From the NCBI GenBank assembly GCA_963729275.1, contig CAVSNH010000001.1, forward strand, positions 92,357 to 156,356: a DNA stretch of 64,000 bases, written 5' to 3'. Both the position numbers and the translations under genes were made by a program. Each line of letters begins with the position of its first letter. The stretch's first letter is position 1. The DNA is from CAVSNH01 sp963729275. GTDB lineage: Bacteria > Actinomycetota > Acidimicrobiia > Acidimicrobiales > RAAP-2. Positions 35,423-44,092 of the stretch are shown here, in pieces. The notes below the pieces were generated by a model, which worked only from the letters and a program-made list of their open reading frames with translations, was not told the DNA's origin and ran no database searches.

Positions 35423-36232
35423 TCACACCATGGCCACGCCGCCGTTCGGTCGGAGGACCTGGCCGGTCATGAAGCTGCTGGCTTCCGAGGCCAGGTAGAG
35501 GACGGCGGCGGCGATGTCCTCGGGCTCACCGATCCGGCGCAGCGGTGTGTGCTTGGCCATGGGCCCGGTCACTGCGTCGCGCATGGACTCGTCGATCGAG
35601 CCGTCGGGTCGCACGAAGTAGCGGCTCGTCATGTTGGTAAGGACGAAGCCGGGCGCCACCGCGTTGACCCGCACCTTGTGCTTGCCCACCTCGATGGCGA
35701 GGGTCTTGGTCATCTGCACGACACCGGCTTTGCAGATCGAATAGCTCACGATGTTGGGGCTCACCGTGTCGGCCGCAGCCGACGAGGCGTTGATGATGCT
35801 GCCCCCCTCGGACTGGTTGACCATGACGCGGCCGGCTGCCTGGCACCCGAAGAAGACGCCCTTCAGGTTCACGGCCATGATCCGGTCGAGGTCCTCTTCG
35901 GTGGACTCGAGGAACGGCCCCTCGACCATGATGCCGGCGATGTTGCACCAGACGTCGAGCCCTCCGAGGCGGCCGGCGACCTCGGTGGCCAGACGATCGG
36001 TGGCGCCACGATCGGACACGTCGACCTCGGTGGACTCGCCCGCGCCGCCCTTCTTCGTGATTTCCTTCGCCGTGGCCGCAGCCGCGTCCCCGGCGATGTC
36101 GGCGCACACCACGGTGGCGCCCGCACCGGCCAAGGCGAGGGCGCTGGCCCGGCCGATGCCACTGCCGGCTCCGGTCACCACCGCGACCTTGCCGTCGACC
36201 CGAAACGTGTCGATGAGGGTGTTGGCGTCCAT
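35423..36232 (-). CDS. short-chain dehydrogenase/reductase
   Basis: A 269-residue classical SDR: cofactor motif TGAGSGIG, CADIAG after strand 2, NIAG in place of NNAG, catalytic Ser in INASSAAADT, and the Tyr-x3-Lys as YSICK. The end DIAAAVLYLASEASSFMTGQ is standard. It oxidises or reduces an alcohol or ketone with NAD(P). The ATG at 36232 was chosen. A GTG at 36265 is in frame. It lies upstream of the amidohydrolase operon but is separated from it by the palindrome, so the two may be transcribed separately. Confidence 0.9.
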   Translation of the reverse strand: MDANTLIDTFRVDGKVAVVTGAGSGIGRASALALAGAGATVVCADIAGDAAAATAKEITKKGGAGESTEVDVSDRGATDRLATEVAGRLGGLDVWCNIAGIMVEGPFLESTEEDLDRIMAVNLKGVFFGCQAAGRVMVNQSEGGSIINASSAAADTVSPNIVSYSICKAGVVQMTKTLAIEVGKHKVRVNAVAPGFVLTNMTSRYFVRPDGSIDESMRDAVTGPMAKHTPLRRIGEPEDIAAAVLYLASEASSFMTGQVLRPNGGVAMV

Positions 36233-36373
36233 GGGGAGAGCCACCTCTCGGTCGGTCAGAGCCACCGCCGGTGCGACGGGAACGGGGGGTGAGCGTAGCG
36301 GCGACGCGCGGGTGCGGCCGCCGATCGTTGGCGGTCGAGGATCGGGACGGATCCCACCCCGGTTGCTTGATGA

Positions 36374-37657
36374 TCAGACGGCGTGCGTGGTGGTCGACCG
36401 ACGATAGAGCGGGCGGTCGGGGGTGGCTCGTGCCGTGCGACGCCGGGCGGCCGCGGCCGGCTCGCCCTCTCGCCCATCGGAGCCCGGAGGCACCGACTGG
36501 AGCCACCCTGGCTCCGACACCAACGGATTGTCGGCGTTCGAGTCGGTGTCACCGTGGCCGCCGCCGGCCGGTTCTTCGGCCCCGGCGTCCGCCCGGTCCG
36601 GGTCGGCGTTGTCCCCGTCCTCGTCGTCGTCGAGGGCACTCATGGCCAATGTGTGAAGCGAGCCGTACCTGGCGGCGAAGAGGTACTTGCCGACGGCGGC
36701 GGCGATCCGCTTGTGGCCTTCGTCACCGGGATAGATGCCGTCGGTCAGGTACCACTCGTCGATCAAGTCGCGGCCGCACAGCAGAGCAAGGTTGAGGTCC
36801 CCGTCCCGGATGCGCCAGCGGGTCACCGACTCGACGGACCGCCGGATGTCGTGCAAGGTGGCGCCGAGCCGATTGGGCGCATGGTCGGCCTCGGGCCACG
36901 CCACCGGGCTCATGACGACGATGGGTGTCTCGGGGTGACCCTGTCGGACGACGTCCAGGAAGGCGTCCAGTCCCACTTCGATCATGGCCGCGTTGTGCGG
37001 GACCCGGCTCCAGCAGCTCGCGCCGTAGCTGATGGTGATGACGTCCGCCTCGAGCGCGGCCAGGTGCTCGGCAGAGGCGATGTCGCCCCGTCCCGACTGG
37101 GCGTATCCCATGTTCACGAGGTCGAGCCCGGCCTTTCGAGCGGCGATGGCCGCCCAGGCCTGGGCCGGCCCCGACGCGATCCAACCCTGTGTCGAGGAGT
37201 CCCCATAGGCCAGCCACCGGGGTTCGGGCGCCGCCGGCGCGATCTCCCCGTGGACAGCGGTGAGCGAGCGGACGACCGGCAGCATGCCTTCGGGCAAATA
37301 GATGGTGGCAGGGCGCTCGGGCACCATCTTCCCGAGTTGCAGCCGGATCAGCCCGTCGCCCAGCTCGGCTTCGGCTTCGTCGACCTGCCGGCCGCCTCGC
37401 CATACCGAGAAGGTGACGCCGGCCCCGTCCCCCCGGTAGCCCAGGTTCCCGGTGGTCGTTCGGTAGGCCACGTCGATGGCCTGGGCGTCGCCGACCACCT
37501 CGAGGCGGACCCCGACGGGGACCGACGCCGCATGCCAAACGTCGGCCGGAAGCCGGCGGATGTCGGCGGGATCGGCCCTCGGATAGGGGATGTCGGCGGT
37601 TGGCGGATAGGGGGCGCCTCGGACGAACGGCTCCGGCTGTCTGGGGCGAGCGCTCAT
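36374..37657 (-). CDS. SGNH/GDSL-type hydrolase with polar tail
   Basis: A 427-residue protein. An N-terminal jelly-roll-like part (VPVGVRLEVVGDAQAIDVAY, GVTFSVWRGGRQVDEAEAEL) is followed by an SGNH hydrolase domain: block I AYGDSSTQGW with the nucleophile Ser, block II around GYAQSGRGD, block III ITISYGASC, and the catalytic pair in IYPGDEGHKRI. It resembles the two-domain carbohydrate esterases. The last 80 residues are acidic and low-complexity, then basic. There is no clear signal peptide. The ATG at 37657 is used, with an in-frame GTG at 37714 as alternative. Single gene. Confidence 0.8.
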   Translation of the reverse strand: MSARPRQPEPFVRGAPYPPTADIPYPRADPADIRRLPADVWHAASVPVGVRLEVVGDAQAIDVAYRTTTGNLGYRGDGAGVTFSVWRGGRQVDEAEAELGDGLIRLQLGKMVPERPATIYLPEGMLPVVRSLTAVHGEIAPAAPEPRWLAYGDSSTQGWIASGPAQAWAAIAARKAGLDLVNMGYAQSGRGDIASAEHLAALEADVITISYGASCWSRVPHNAAMIEVGLDAFLDVVRQGHPETPIVVMSPVAWPEADHAPNRLGATLHDIRRSVESVTRWRIRDGDLNLALLCGRDLIDEWYLTDGIYPGDEGHKRIAAAVGKYLFAARYGSLHTLAMSALDDDEDGDNADPDRADAGAEEPAGGGHGDTDSNADNPLVSEPGWLQSVPPGSDGREGEPAAAARRRTARATPDRPLYRRSTTTHAV

Positions 37658-38000
37658 AACGCCCGTCGGTTCTGGTCCATGTTGCCCCTCTCGACTATCG
37701 CCCTCGATTCTCACTTTCCGTCGCCAATATTGACTTTATCACCTCGGAGAGTGAGCGTCACCGGCCACCCGGCCGGGCGGACCAGCCTTCCTCAGCGCCC
37801 TCCCGCGCCCCCGTTGTGACACGGAACTCTGCGAGGCGGCAATCGTCCTCACTCGGTGCCGGACTGGTCTCGTGCGGCGCAACCGACGCCACAGAACGGA
37901 CAGGAACGGAGGAGGGTCCGCCATTTGAGCCCGTCGACCAGTGATCATCTGTCGTCCACCGCGAATGGCGGGGCACTTGAGTCGGAAAGGTGGTGTGAAC
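37658..38000. other. intergenic between divergent genes
   Basis: About 340 bases. The AT-richer part around 37725-37742 could hold the SGNH gene promoter. Nothing coding is supported. Confidence 0.35.
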
Positions 38001-38897
38001 ATGAGTTGGCGCGTCCGATCGAAGTCGACCGCGGCGGAGGAAGGGATGGGGAACGGACCACGTTCAACCGTCCGGTCGCTCTACGGCTCGATGACCGGCC
38101 GACGCGTCGGCGTCATCATCGGCGCGACGACCTTCTTCTGCCTTGTCGCCCTGGTGGTGACGTCGGCTTCGTCCGCCGACGCGGCCATGGGCCCCCGGGT
38201 GGCGAGAGCCCGTGCCGTGGCGGCCGCACGAAGAGCCCGGGTGCGCGCCATCGAGCGACAGGTGAAGGTGTCCGCCGCCGCCACCGCACCGGCGATCGTC
38301 AGCTCACCGGCCCCGTCGAGACAAAGGCCCTCCACCCCGACGAGTCACCCGACCTGCCTGGTCAGCGGACTCAACGACGCCCGCCCGGACGCCCAGATGT
38401 CCTTCACGGTCCAGGATTCTGTGAGTGGGGTGGCCGCCGTGAAGGTGATCCGGCACCTCAACTCGATTGGCAGCATTTCGTCGTTCTCGATGGGCAGCAT
38501 TTCGTCGTTCACACCGGGGACGACCAGCCCGGTGACCGCCACCTTCACCAAGAAGGTGCAGACCGCCGGCTCCAATGCTGGGGTGAAGGCCATCAACGAG
38601 GACGGCGTAGGCACCTCCTGCGGGGGCCAGTACAAGTTCCTCAGGCGGGGGAGGGTCGGGACTCAGGGCTTCACCTTCCGGCGCTCGTACGACGACCTCA
38701 TGATCCAGAACGGGTCCAAAGGGCTCCGCTCGGTGTCCGTCACCCTGAACGGATCGACCTTCGGCGTGGTGCTTACGGCCGGCGAGAGCTTCACGGAGAC
38801 CCTCTCGGGACTGTCGAAGACGAACACAATGGTCGTCGAAGGCTTCGGCAAGGCGAGAACGTCCGCCGTCGTGGCCGTCTGGGGGACCCTGCCCTAA
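38001..38897 (+). CDS. secreted or membrane-anchored protein of unknown function
   Basis: A 298-residue protein. The N-terminal basic region is followed by a helix (VGVIIGATTFFCLVALVVTSA) acting as signal or anchor, then an Arg/Ala-rich linker and an exported domain of about 180 residues (SHPTCLVSGLNDARPDAQMS onwards) ending TSAVVAVWGTLP. Two cysteines (in PTCLV and TSCGG) could form a disulfide. It carries an in-frame tandem duplication, SISSF-SMG-SISSF. The ATG at 38001 follows GGAAAGGTGG at good spacing. I recognise no family. The location before a secreted CHAP protein suggests an envelope role. Confidence 0.65.
   Translation: MSWRVRSKSTAAEEGMGNGPRSTVRSLYGSMTGRRVGVIIGATTFFCLVALVVTSASSADAAMGPRVARARAVAAARRARVRAIERQVKVSAAATAPAIVSSPAPSRQRPSTPTSHPTCLVSGLNDARPDAQMSFTVQDSVSGVAAVKVIRHLNSIGSISSFSMGSISSFTPGTTSPVTATFTKKVQTAGSNAGVKAINEDGVGTSCGGQYKFLRRGRVGTQGFTFRRSYDDLMIQNGSKGLRSVSVTLNGSTFGVVLTAGESFTETLSGLSKTNTMVVEGFGKARTSAVVAVWGTLP
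38466..38513 (+). repeat. 24-base tandem duplication within the coding region
   Basis: Two adjacent 24-base units share GGCAGCATTTCGTCGTTC and differ at the ends. They encode the repeated GSISSF segment and keep the frame. Confidence 0.9.
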
Positions 38898-39013
38898 GAG
38901 GGCGGACGCAGCCCGTTCAGCGCCCACACGGCGCGTCATCGGGCGCCACGCGGCGACGGGGCGGGTTCGAGCACCGGTCGCCATTGCCCCTTTCCCAGCG
39001 GGGAGGGGATGCC

Positions 39014-39019
39014 TAGCAT
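39014..39019 (+). promoter_or_regulatory. -10 box for leaderless CHAP-protein transcript
   Basis: TAGCAT, eight bases before the ATG at 39028, fits the actinobacterial TANNNT leaderless pattern. Confidence 0.4.
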
Positions 39020-39027
39020 GACCCGAC

Positions 39028-40488
39028 ATGCGCGACGGGCATCGGGGCGGGCATGGCCGTGTGTCGACAGTGCGCACCGTGCTCACCGCATTGGCCACGA
39101 CGGTGTTGCTGATGACCGGATCTCTGGCCGGGGCAACGGCGCTCGGTGCCGCCGGTGGGCGGGCGGGGGCGGCCACCATCGGTGGGGCCGAGACGCCCAA
39201 CGTCTACAACAGTGGCGGGATCGTCGACTTCGGTGACGCGCAGAATCTCGACACCATTGGCAATGTGACCTTCAATTCGCTAGCCGTGGCCATGGCCACC
39301 GACCCGGCTTCAACGGCGGCCAACCAGGGCTATTGGGTCGCCTTCGCCGACGGCGGCGTGGCTGCCGAGGGAGACGCCGGCTTCTACGGTTCCCTGGGCT
39401 CGCTCCATCTACAGGGCCCGATCGTGGCCATGGCGGCCACGCCGGACGGCAAGGGCTACTGGCTGGCAGCCATGGACGGAGGCGTCTTCGCCCTCGGTGA
39501 CGCCGGCTTCTACGGCTCCATGGGGGGGACGCACCTCAACCAGCCCATCGTGGGCATGGCCGCCACCCCCGACGGTGGCGGCTACTGGCTGGTGGCGGCC
39601 GACGGCGGCATCTTCAGCTTCGGCGACGCCTCCTTCTACGGATCGATGGGCGGAACTCCGCTCAACGCGCCGGTGACGGGCATGGCCGCCAGTGCCAACG
39701 GCCACGGCTACTGGCTGGTGGCCGCCGACGGCGGCATCTTTGCCTTCGGGAACGCACCGTTCCTCGGCTCCCAGGGCGGCAAGCCGTTGGACAACCCGGT
39801 GATCGACATGGTGGCCTTCCCCCACAACGCCGGTTATCTGCTGGTGTCCACCGACGGCGGCATCTTCGGGTTCGGAAAGTTCAACTACTACGGATCGATC
39901 GGCGGCGGTTACGGCGGCAATCCGGCCGACGTGCCGCCCATCGCCGGGATTGCCCTCACGCCCGACCAGGACGGCTACTGGCTGCTCGAGCCCGACGGGT
40001 GGAACTACAACTTCTCGAACCCGCCGCCACCCCCCGGGCCGGCCGGAGCCATCATCAGCGTCGCCGACAGCCAGGTGCGCAGTGATCCCGACCCGGGCAG
40101 CTTCTGCAATCCCTACGGCCCGTGCGAGGAGTGGTGCGCCTTGTTCGCCACCTGGGTGTGGGAGCAGGCCGGCATACCCATTCCCTCATTCCCCTTCACC
40201 GGCAGCATCTATGACTGGGCGGCCTCCGACACCGCCGTGCTGCCACCATCGGCCCCCCCGCAGGCGGGTGACGACGTCCTCTACGGCACGGGCCCCGGGT
40301 CGACGGCGACATCGGTGCACGTCGGCGTGGTCGTGCAGGTATGGCCGGACGGGGCCGTCGTGACCATCGAGGGCGATGCCGGCCCCGCTCCGGACGGGTC
40401 GCTGGCCGTCGTCATCAACGGCCCCTACCTCCCGATCGACTCGGCCAACTACAACGGCTTCCCGATCTATGCCTTCGCCGTTCCCTGA
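39028..40488 (+). CDS. secreted protein with GYWLV repeats and a CHAP-like amidase domain
   Basis: A 486-residue protein. Its signal peptide (VRTVLTALATTVLLMTGSLAGATAL) is cut near AGAATIGG, and it has six repeats of about 42 residues (core GYWLVAADGGIFSFGDASFY) from about residue 80 to 330. After a Pro-rich linker comes a CHAP/NlpC-like domain with the catalytic Cys in EEWCALFATWVW, the usual GDDVLYG, and the His in SVHVGVVVQVWPDG. Such domains cut peptidoglycan cross-links. It shares its repeats with the CAP protein at 22023, here joined to a hydrolase. The repeats probably localise it to the wall (inference). It ends overlapping the convergent acyl-CoA dehydrogenase by 22 bases. Confidence 0.85.
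   Translation: MRDGHRGGHGRVSTVRTVLTALATTVLLMTGSLAGATALGAAGGRAGAATIGGAETPNVYNSGGIVDFGDAQNLDTIGNVTFNSLAVAMATDPASTAANQGYWVAFADGGVAAEGDAGFYGSLGSLHLQGPIVAMAATPDGKGYWLAAMDGGVFALGDAGFYGSMGGTHLNQPIVGMAATPDGGGYWLVAADGGIFSFGDASFYGSMGGTPLNAPVTGMAASANGHGYWLVAADGGIFAFGNAPFLGSQGGKPLDNPVIDMVAFPHNAGYLLVSTDGGIFGFGKFNYYGSIGGGYGGNPADVPPIAGIALTPDQDGYWLLEPDGWNYNFSNPPPPPGPAGAIISVADSQVRSDPDPGSFCNPYGPCEEWCALFATWVWEQAGIPIPSFPFTGSIYDWAASDTAVLPPSAPPQAGDDVLYGTGPGSTATSVHVGVVVQVWPDGAVVTIEGDAGPAPDGSLAVVINGPYLPIDSANYNGFPIYAFAVP
39271..40020 (+). repeat. six about-126-base repeats coding for the GYWLV module
   Basis: Same module as at 22806-23549. The third and fourth copies are the most regular. The last copy is degenerate (GYWLLEPDGWNYNFSN). 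Confidence 0.85.
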
Positions 40489-41561
40489 GCCGTCGTCGTC
40501 CGTTCGGCCAGCAGGGAGTCGAGCACCCGACGACGGTGGTCGGCAGCCGATCCCCAGGCCGCGGCGAGCGCCCACGACCGCTTGAGGAACAGTTGGAGGT
40601 CGCACTCCCAGGTGTAGCCGATGGCCCCGTGGACTTGTAGGGCCACCCGGGCCGCTTCGGTGGCGACCTCCGATGCCTGGGCCTTGGCCGCCGAGGCCCG
40701 CCGACTCGCATCCGTCTCGTCCTCGTCGATGGACCACGCTGCGGCGTAGACGGCCGGCCGGGCGAACTCGAGCTTCACCCGGGCGCCGGCCAGCAGGTGT
40801 TTGACCGCCTGGAAGCTGCCGATAGGTCGGCCGAACTGCTCACGGGTGCGGGCGTACTCGGCTCCGATGGTGATGAGGCGATCGGACAGGCCCACAAGCT
40901 CGGCCGCCGTGGCCACCGCCGCCCGCCGCGCCGTGCGGCCGGCCAGCTCGGCGGCCACCTGTCCGGTGGCCACCGGTCGGACGTCGACGGCCGGCACCAC
41001 CCGGGCCAGGCGGCGAGTGGGGTCGAGGGAAGCGACCGGCTCGACGGTGCATTGACTCGACGCCGCGCCCACGTCGGCGGCCATGAGGAAGATGGCGGCC
41101 TCGGGCCCGTCGGCCGGGCGGCCGAGTACGTACAAAGTGGCCCCGTCGGCCGCAGCCACCGGCTCGGCCTCGGGCCCCAGGCCCACGGCGGCGGCCACGC
41201 GTCCCGTGGCCACGCCCTCCAGCCACGTGGCCCAACGGTCGTCACTCGGATGGTGTTCCTCGAGGTCGACGAGGAGCGGGGCGCAGACGGCGGCCGTGGC
41301 CGCCAGCGGTTCGGGTAGGGCGACCCGGCCGGCTTCCTCCAGCACCACCACCATGTCGACCATCCCCAACCCGAGCCCGCCGTGGTCCTCGGGCACGCCC
41401 AAGCCGACCACGCCCAGCTCGGTCAGCGTGGACCACCGCGGCGTGCGCCACGTGGGCGACTGGTAGGCGTCGCGCACGTCGGCCGGCGAGCACTCCTTGG
41501 CCAGCACGGCACGCACGGTGTCGCGGAACTCGAGCTGCTGGGGGGTGAGGGAGAACGGCAC
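40467..41561 (-). CDS. acyl-CoA dehydrogenase, small partner subunit
   Basis: A 364-residue acyl-CoA dehydrogenase-fold protein beginning PFSLTPQQLEFRDTVRAVL. It has REQFGRPIGSFQAVKHLLAG and QVHGAIGYTWECDLQLF but no EPxAGSD motif, as in the other short subunit at 32887. It follows the full-size enzyme by 11 bases, so the two form a pair, likely an alpha2-beta2 enzyme of the type used for steroid side chains. The GTG at 41561 gives the family start, and upstream codons have no pattern. The gene end overlaps the convergent CHAP gene. Confidence 0.88.
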   Translation of the reverse strand: MPFSLTPQQLEFRDTVRAVLAKECSPADVRDAYQSPTWRTPRWSTLTELGVVGLGVPEDHGGLGLGMVDMVVVLEEAGRVALPEPLAATAAVCAPLLVDLEEHHPSDDRWATWLEGVATGRVAAAVGLGPEAEPVAAADGATLYVLGRPADGPEAAIFLMAADVGAASSQCTVEPVASLDPTRRLARVVPAVDVRPVATGQVAAELAGRTARRAAVATAAELVGLSDRLITIGAEYARTREQFGRPIGSFQAVKHLLAGARVKLEFARPAVYAAAWSIDEDETDASRRASAAKAQASEVATEAARVALQVHGAIGYTWECDLQLFLKRSWALAAAWGSAADHRRRVLDSLLAERTTTAQGTAKA

Positions 41562-41572
41562 GGCGGGGCGCG

Positions 41573-42736
41573 TCAGCCGCGGGGTAGGCCGAGCAGGCGC
41601 TCGGCCACCACGTTGCGCTGGATCTCGTTGGTCCCGGCATAGATGGGCCCGGCCAGGGCGAAGAGGTAGCCGTCCAGCCAGCTGCCCCCCCCGCCGCTCG
41701 ACGTCTCGGCCTCGGCGCCCAGCAGCTCGAGCGCCGTCGTGTGGATGGCGAGGTCCGTCTCCGACCAGTGGATCTTGTTGGCGCTGGCTTCGGCCCCGAC
41801 CGTGCCGCCCTCCCGCACCCGGGCCACCGTCCACAGCGTGTTGAGCCGGTAGGCCTCGGCGTCGATCCATGCCTGGGCGACGGCATCGGCCGAGACGGCG
41901 GCCGCCCGGGCGTCGACCGCGGCCCGTTGGGCGTAGAGGTCCACGAGCCGCGCCGCCGCCTCTGTGTAGCGGGCCGGAGAGCGCAGGGAGAGGCCGCGCT
42001 CGGAACCAGCGGTGGCCATGGCCACCCGCCATCCCTCCCCGACCCCGCCGAGCACCTGGGCGTCGGGCACGAAGACGTCCTCGAAGAAGAGCTCGGCGAA
42101 ACCGGTCTCGCCGTCGAGCTGAGGGATGGGCCGGACCGTGACGCCGGGCGAGTCGAGGGGAACGAGGAAGTAGGTGAGCCCGCGGTGGCGCTCGGCGCTC
42201 GGATCGCTGCGGAAGAGCCCGAAGCACCATCCGGCGAAGGCGCCCCGAGACGCCCACGTCTTCTGGCCGTTGAGCCGCCACCCGCCGCCGTTCTCGTCGC
42301 GGTGGGCCCGGCTACGGATGCCGGCGAGGTCGCTGCCGGCATCGGGCTCCGACCATCCCTGGCACCAGATCTCGCGGCCGTCGGCCATGGGCGGCAAGAA
42401 CCGCGCCTGCTGCTCCGGGGTTCCGAACTCGAACAAGGTCGGTGCGAGCAGGAAGATCCCGTTCTGGTTGACGCGCAGGGGCGCCCGGGCCCGCCAGTAC
42501 TCCTCCTCGAAGACGATCCACTCCATGATCCCGACACCGCGACCGCCGACGCCCTCGGGCCACGACACGACCGACCAGCGGTCGGCGGCCATGGTGCGCT
42601 CCCAGGCCCGGTGGGCCTCGAAGCCCTCGGCCGTGTCCAGCGACGGCAACGAGCCCGGTGCGGGCACGTGATCGGCGAGCCAGCCCCGGGCCTCGGCCCG
42701 GAAGTTCTCCTCGGCGGGAGTGAATCGAAGGTCCAT
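41573..42736 (-). CDS. acyl-CoA dehydrogenase, large subunit
   Basis: A 387-residue complete acyl-CoA dehydrogenase. It starts DLRFTPAEENFRAEARGWL, has WCQGWSEPDAGSDLAGIRSR, NGQKTWASRGAFAG, and ends GTNEIQRNVVAERLLGLPRG at the normal family boundary, in contrast to the paralog at 34122. The enzyme introduces a double bond next to a CoA thioester using FAD. It is the first of a two-gene unit and diverges from a thiolase, with a palindrome in the 109-base spacer between them, a typical beta-oxidation arrangement. Confidence 0.9.
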   Translation of the reverse strand: MDLRFTPAEENFRAEARGWLADHVPAPGSLPSLDTAEGFEAHRAWERTMAADRWSVVSWPEGVGGRGVGIMEWIVFEEEYWRARAPLRVNQNGIFLLAPTLFEFGTPEQQARFLPPMADGREIWCQGWSEPDAGSDLAGIRSRAHRDENGGGWRLNGQKTWASRGAFAGWCFGLFRSDPSAERHRGLTYFLVPLDSPGVTVRPIPQLDGETGFAELFFEDVFVPDAQVLGGVGEGWRVAMATAGSERGLSLRSPARYTEAAARLVDLYAQRAAVDARAAAVSADAVAQAWIDAEAYRLNTLWTVARVREGGTVGAEASANKIHWSETDLAIHTTALELLGAEAETSSGGGGSWLDGYLFALAGPIYAGTNEIQRNVVAERLLGLPRG

Positions 42737-42789
42737 GGGTGGCGGGGCGAGCTGGGGGGCCGTTGCGGCCCGGTGGGCATCGCCGAGCG

Positions 42790-42810
42790 AATCTGACACA
42801 GCTTCAGATT
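42790..42810. promoter_or_regulatory. operator-like inverted repeat (site D) in a divergent promoter
   Basis: AATCTGA and TCAGATT form seven-base arms around CACAGCT. Aligned on its centre, this matches the 15-base frame of sites A-C (CTGAC-N5-TTCAG against CTGACG-N3-CGTCAG). It lies between the acyl-CoA dehydrogenase pair and the thiolase and could control both. Confidence 0.55.
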
Positions 42811-42845
42811 TCCGGCAACCGGGCCCGCTCGGCCACAATGGAGAC

Positions 42846-44051
42846 GTGCCCACGGCCGTGATCGTCGACGTCGTGCGGACTCCCGTCGGTCGGCGCAACG
42901 GGCGTCTGTCGGGCTGGCACGCGGTCGACCTGGCCGCCCGGCCCCTCGCCGCACTCGTCGAGCGCACCGGCATCGACCCGGCCATCGTCGAGGACGTCGT
43001 CTACGGCTGCACCATGACGGTCGGGGAGCAGGCCATGAACATCGGCCGCAACGCGGCGCTGGCTGCCGGCTTCCCCGACACCGTGCCCGGCACCACCGTG
43101 GACCGTCAGTGCGGATCGGCCCAGCAGGCCATCCACTTCGCCGCTCAGGCCGTGGCCGCCGGGGCCATGGAGGTGGCCATCGGGGGCGGCATCGAGGCCA
43201 TGAGCCGCGTGCCCATCGGGTCGACGACCGAGTCCGGCCCCGGCGACGCCTACGGGCCGACGGTGCGCCACCGGTTCGACTTCATCCATCAGGGGCTGTC
43301 GGCCGAGGAGATCGCCGTCCGCTGGCACATCGGGCGCGAGGAGATGGACCGCTTCGCCCTCCGGTCTCACGAGCGAGCGAGCCGGGCCCAGCGCGAGGGC
43401 CGCTTCGACGGCGAGATCCTGCCGACCGAGACCCGCCGGGCCATCGTCATCGACAAGGTGGCGCAGGCCGGCACCGACGAGGGTGACCCGGCCGGCGAGG
43501 GACTGCTTTCCTCCGACGAGGGGGTGCGCCCGGACGCCAGCTACGAGCGGCTGGCCGCCCTGCGCCCCGCCTTCAAGGAGGACGGGCGCATCACCGCCGG
43601 CAGCTCGTCGCAGATCTCGGATGGGGCGGCGGCCGCCCTCATCATGTCCGAGGAGCGGGCCGGTCGGCTCGGCCTGCGACCCCGGGCCCGCTTCCATACC
43701 TTCGCGGTGGCAGCCAACGACCCGGTGATCATGCTCACCGCCCCCATCCCGGCCACCACTCTCGTCCTCGAGAAGGCCAAGCTCTCGATCGACGACATGG
43801 ACGTCATCGAGATCAACGAGGCCTTCGCCTCGGTCGTCCTCGCCTGGGAGAAGGAACATCACCCCGATCCCGAGCGGGTGAACCCGAACGGCGGCGCCAT
43901 CGCCATCGGGCACCCGACCGGTGCCTCGGGGGCGCGCCTGTTGGCCACGTTGCTCGGCGAGCTCGAACGTACGGGCGGCCGCTACGGGCTCCAGACCATG
44001 TGCGAGGGCGGCGGCCAGGCCAACGCCACCATCGTCGAGCGGTTGGGCTGA
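42846..44051 (+). CDS. acetyl-CoA acetyltransferase (thiolase)
   Basis: A 401-residue complete thiolase: opening TAVIVDVVRTPVG, nucleophile Cys89 in DRQCGSAQQAIHF, GHPTGASGARL with the catalytic His, and the second Cys in CEGGGQANATIV. It carries out the last cleavage of beta-oxidation, releasing acetyl- or propionyl-CoA. The GTG at 42846 follows ATGGAGAC. It is divergent from the acyl-CoA dehydrogenase pair across site D, so the two directions probably respond to the same regulator. Confidence 0.94.
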   Translation: MPTAVIVDVVRTPVGRRNGRLSGWHAVDLAARPLAALVERTGIDPAIVEDVVYGCTMTVGEQAMNIGRNAALAAGFPDTVPGTTVDRQCGSAQQAIHFAAQAVAAGAMEVAIGGGIEAMSRVPIGSTTESGPGDAYGPTVRHRFDFIHQGLSAEEIAVRWHIGREEMDRFALRSHERASRAQREGRFDGEILPTETRRAIVIDKVAQAGTDEGDPAGEGLLSSDEGVRPDASYERLAALRPAFKEDGRITAGSSSQISDGAAAALIMSEERAGRLGLRPRARFHTFAVAANDPVIMLTAPIPATTLVLEKAKLSIDDMDVIEINEAFASVVLAWEKEHHPDPERVNPNGGAIAIGHPTGASGARLLATLLGELERTGGRYGLQTMCEGGGQANATIVERLG

Positions 44052-44092
44052 GCTCACCGGCGGCCGGGCCGCCGACCGCCCAAGGGCCGTCG

